Below are positions 62,656 through 64,000 of a DNA stretch of 64,000 bases, in pieces. Location of the stretch: the NCBI RefSeq assembly GCF_030052815.1, contig NC_079497.1:16382258-16446257 (forward strand). Direction: 5' to 3'. The translations under genes were made by a program, and so were the position numbers. The notes beneath the pieces were generated by a model, which saw only the letters and a list, made by a program, of their open reading frames with translations, made no database searches and was not told where the DNA came from. The first letter of the stretch is position 1; each line of letters opens with the position of its first letter. This stretch comes from Hevea brasiliensis. Lineage: Eukaryota; Streptophyta; Magnoliopsida; Malpighiales; Euphorbiaceae.

Positions 62656-63495
62656 AATATATTATTTATTAATAAAACAAAAATCTTAGAGACCTAATTA
62701 TTTCATGTTGAAAATATAGTAAAGGGTATTTTGACTCTTTTTTTTTATATAAAACTAAGGATAATTTGGGTGAAAAATTGGACAAAAAGACTAATTTGTA
62801 TATATAATAACAAGTGAGGAACTAAATTATTTAATATTGAAAATATAGAACTAAGTTATTAATTTTACTAAAATCTTATACTTTCCCAAATTCAATTTTT
62901 TTTTTCTTTTAGTTATATAATTGTACCTAATTTTAAAAGATTTTATTATTCAAAATTAAAACGTCTATCTAATTTAGATTTTTAAGATTCCATTGGATTT
63001 AAAATTATATCATAAATTCATTAATATACTTACTAATTAAGGCGAAAATATGAAACTCAAATTTTTACCAGAAACATAAATTAATAGATTTCCCACCACC
63101 AGAAACATATATGTTATAGGAAGCGAAATTCATGTAACACCAATTAAGTTTTATGTTTTTGTTAGTATTTGTCTCATAATGTGGGAAGTCAAAGGTTAAA
63201 ACTTCGATAATTTTTTAAAAAAATTTAAAATAAAAAAAAATAATTTGTATGTTCTGAGTATAATGAAAACTTATATAATACTTATGTTAAATAATAATAG
63301 TAATATTAATGAGTTTTAATTTAGTGGTATTGAAGCTGTACTTTTTAAATATATGTGATTTTGAATGCAAAGATTTAATAGAAGTTAAATGAAAAAAAAA
63401 ATTAACGTAAATTTAAGATGTAAAACACCAGTTAAACTCCACAATCCAAATTAAAATAAAAAACTAAAATTATAAATTAAAACCCTTGTGCAAAT
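62656..63495. other. AT-rich intergenic DNA
   Basis: Right flank of the copia element, starting with its AATAT duplication. No gene or element seen. Confidence 0.55.
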
Positions 63496-63781
63496 TGAAT
63501 TTTCTTTGTTCGTTAAGCCTTTTTCTAAACAGTTTGGTTCGTTTACTACACAGTGGACTGTGTCGACCAACCAGGAGAGACCAAGAAGTAGTTACAGTAA
63601 GACAAACAAGGTAGGGTACCCACCAAGTCCTAAACATCTTCTTTAATAATCAATCATGTAAGACTTTATCTTTCCCTCTTTCATCTAATCTCCATTAATC
63701 CATCTCCTAGCTTCTTATGCTTGCTACAAAATCCTGTATCTTGTTGAAACCTATAAGAGTCAAGCTCTTGAATATAGTGTT
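63496..63781 (+). promoter_or_regulatory. Probable promoter-proximal region and 5' UTR of the zinc-finger gene
   Basis: Composition becomes less AT-rich, with pyrimidine-rich stretches (for example 63668-63710) typical of plant leaders. The transcription start is not defined. Confidence 0.35.
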
Positions 63782-64000
63782 ATGGAGCAAGCACGGTGCT
63801 GGATGTGGACTAAGCGAAAACATAGTTTGAGTTCTCATGTCCAAGCATCAACTCGCCCATCATATGATGAGTCATGGGAAGAACAAGCTTTTGCAGAAGA
63901 TGCAGCTGGGTCTTTAGGAGGGTGTATATGGCCTCCAAGATCTTATTCTTGCAGCTTTTGTAGAAGAGAATTCAGGTCTGCTCAAGCTCTAGGGGGTCAC
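63782..64000 (+). CDS. C2H2 zinc-finger transcription factor, SUPERMAN/ZFP10-like (3' end outside the window)
   Basis: 73 codons from ATG 63782, open to the window edge. Residues 57-73 begin a single plant C2H2 finger with Cys57 and Cys60 and the plant signature QALGGH at 68-73, in the SUPERMAN-type context [18 protein letters not shown]. The second zinc-binding His lies past the edge. The N-terminus ([13 protein letters not shown] and a [12 protein letters not shown] stretch) resembles ZFP10-like members rather than SUPERMAN itself. Such proteins are nuclear, usually intronless and under 300 residues, and normally end in an LxLxL-type repression motif, which cannot be checked here. The family acts in floral-organ, leaf and meristem development. 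Confidence 0.9.
   Translation, partial: MEQARCWMWTKRKHSLSSHVQASTRPSYDESWEEQAFAEDAAGSLGGCIWPPRSYSCSFCRREFRSAQALGGH

Overview
The window is nuclear DNA of a flowering plant, almost certainly a eudicot. It is AT-rich, has a gene with short introns and canonical plant splice sites, a QALGGH zinc-finger gene, and plant-only retrotransposon lineages (Athila, Tekay, Sirevirus-like copia). The species cannot be named from sequence alone. Only two host genes are well supported: a five-exon tropinone-reductase-like short-chain dehydrogenase on the minus strand (3262-4811) and the 5' part of a SUPERMAN/ZFP10-type C2H2 zinc-finger gene running off the right end (63782-64000). A 138-codon minus-strand ORF at 11483-11899 may be a third.

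Layout. 1-2060 is the decayed pol region of a Tekay-like gypsy element on the minus strand, cut by the left edge. 2061-19260 is mostly AT-rich noncoding DNA holding the dehydrogenase gene, three non-autonomous hAT-like elements with 8-bp target-site duplications (6089-7479, 14160-15248, 15780-16329), a 5'-truncated LINE inside the first of them, AT microsatellites, a tandem repeat near 10.6 kb and a possible SINE.

19.3-39.4 kb is a three-level nest. A LINE-type ORF1 (RRM domain plus DUF4283-like region) is split by a long solo LTR of the Tekay family (TSD GGTTA). That LTR is split in turn by a 14.35-kb Athila element (20431-34783, TSD ACTAT) with gag, protease, RT, RNase H, integrase and an envelope-position ORF, all decayed. 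40258-62655 is a Sirevirus-like copia element (TSD AATAT) with 1.45-1.48 kb LTRs, gag-pol, an envelope-position ORF of 472 codons and several polypurine tracts. Its RNase H is split by a 10.98-kb Tekay chromovirus (46317-57298, TSD ATGCA) with two 3132-bp LTRs.

More than two thirds of the window is therefore retroelement DNA, and the target duplications give the order of events. None of the elements has an intact gag-pol. In the Athila and copia copies most in-frame stops fall where the families normally carry Trp or Gln, as expected of C-to-T decay in methylated DNA. The Tekay copy instead carries mainly frameshifts, although its two LTRs are close to identical. The least explained signals are a 13-bp near-palindrome (ACATGCCYCATGT and variants) repeated many times in the Athila LTRs and around its third ORF, and a roughly 200-bp degenerate triplication inside the Tekay-family LTRs.
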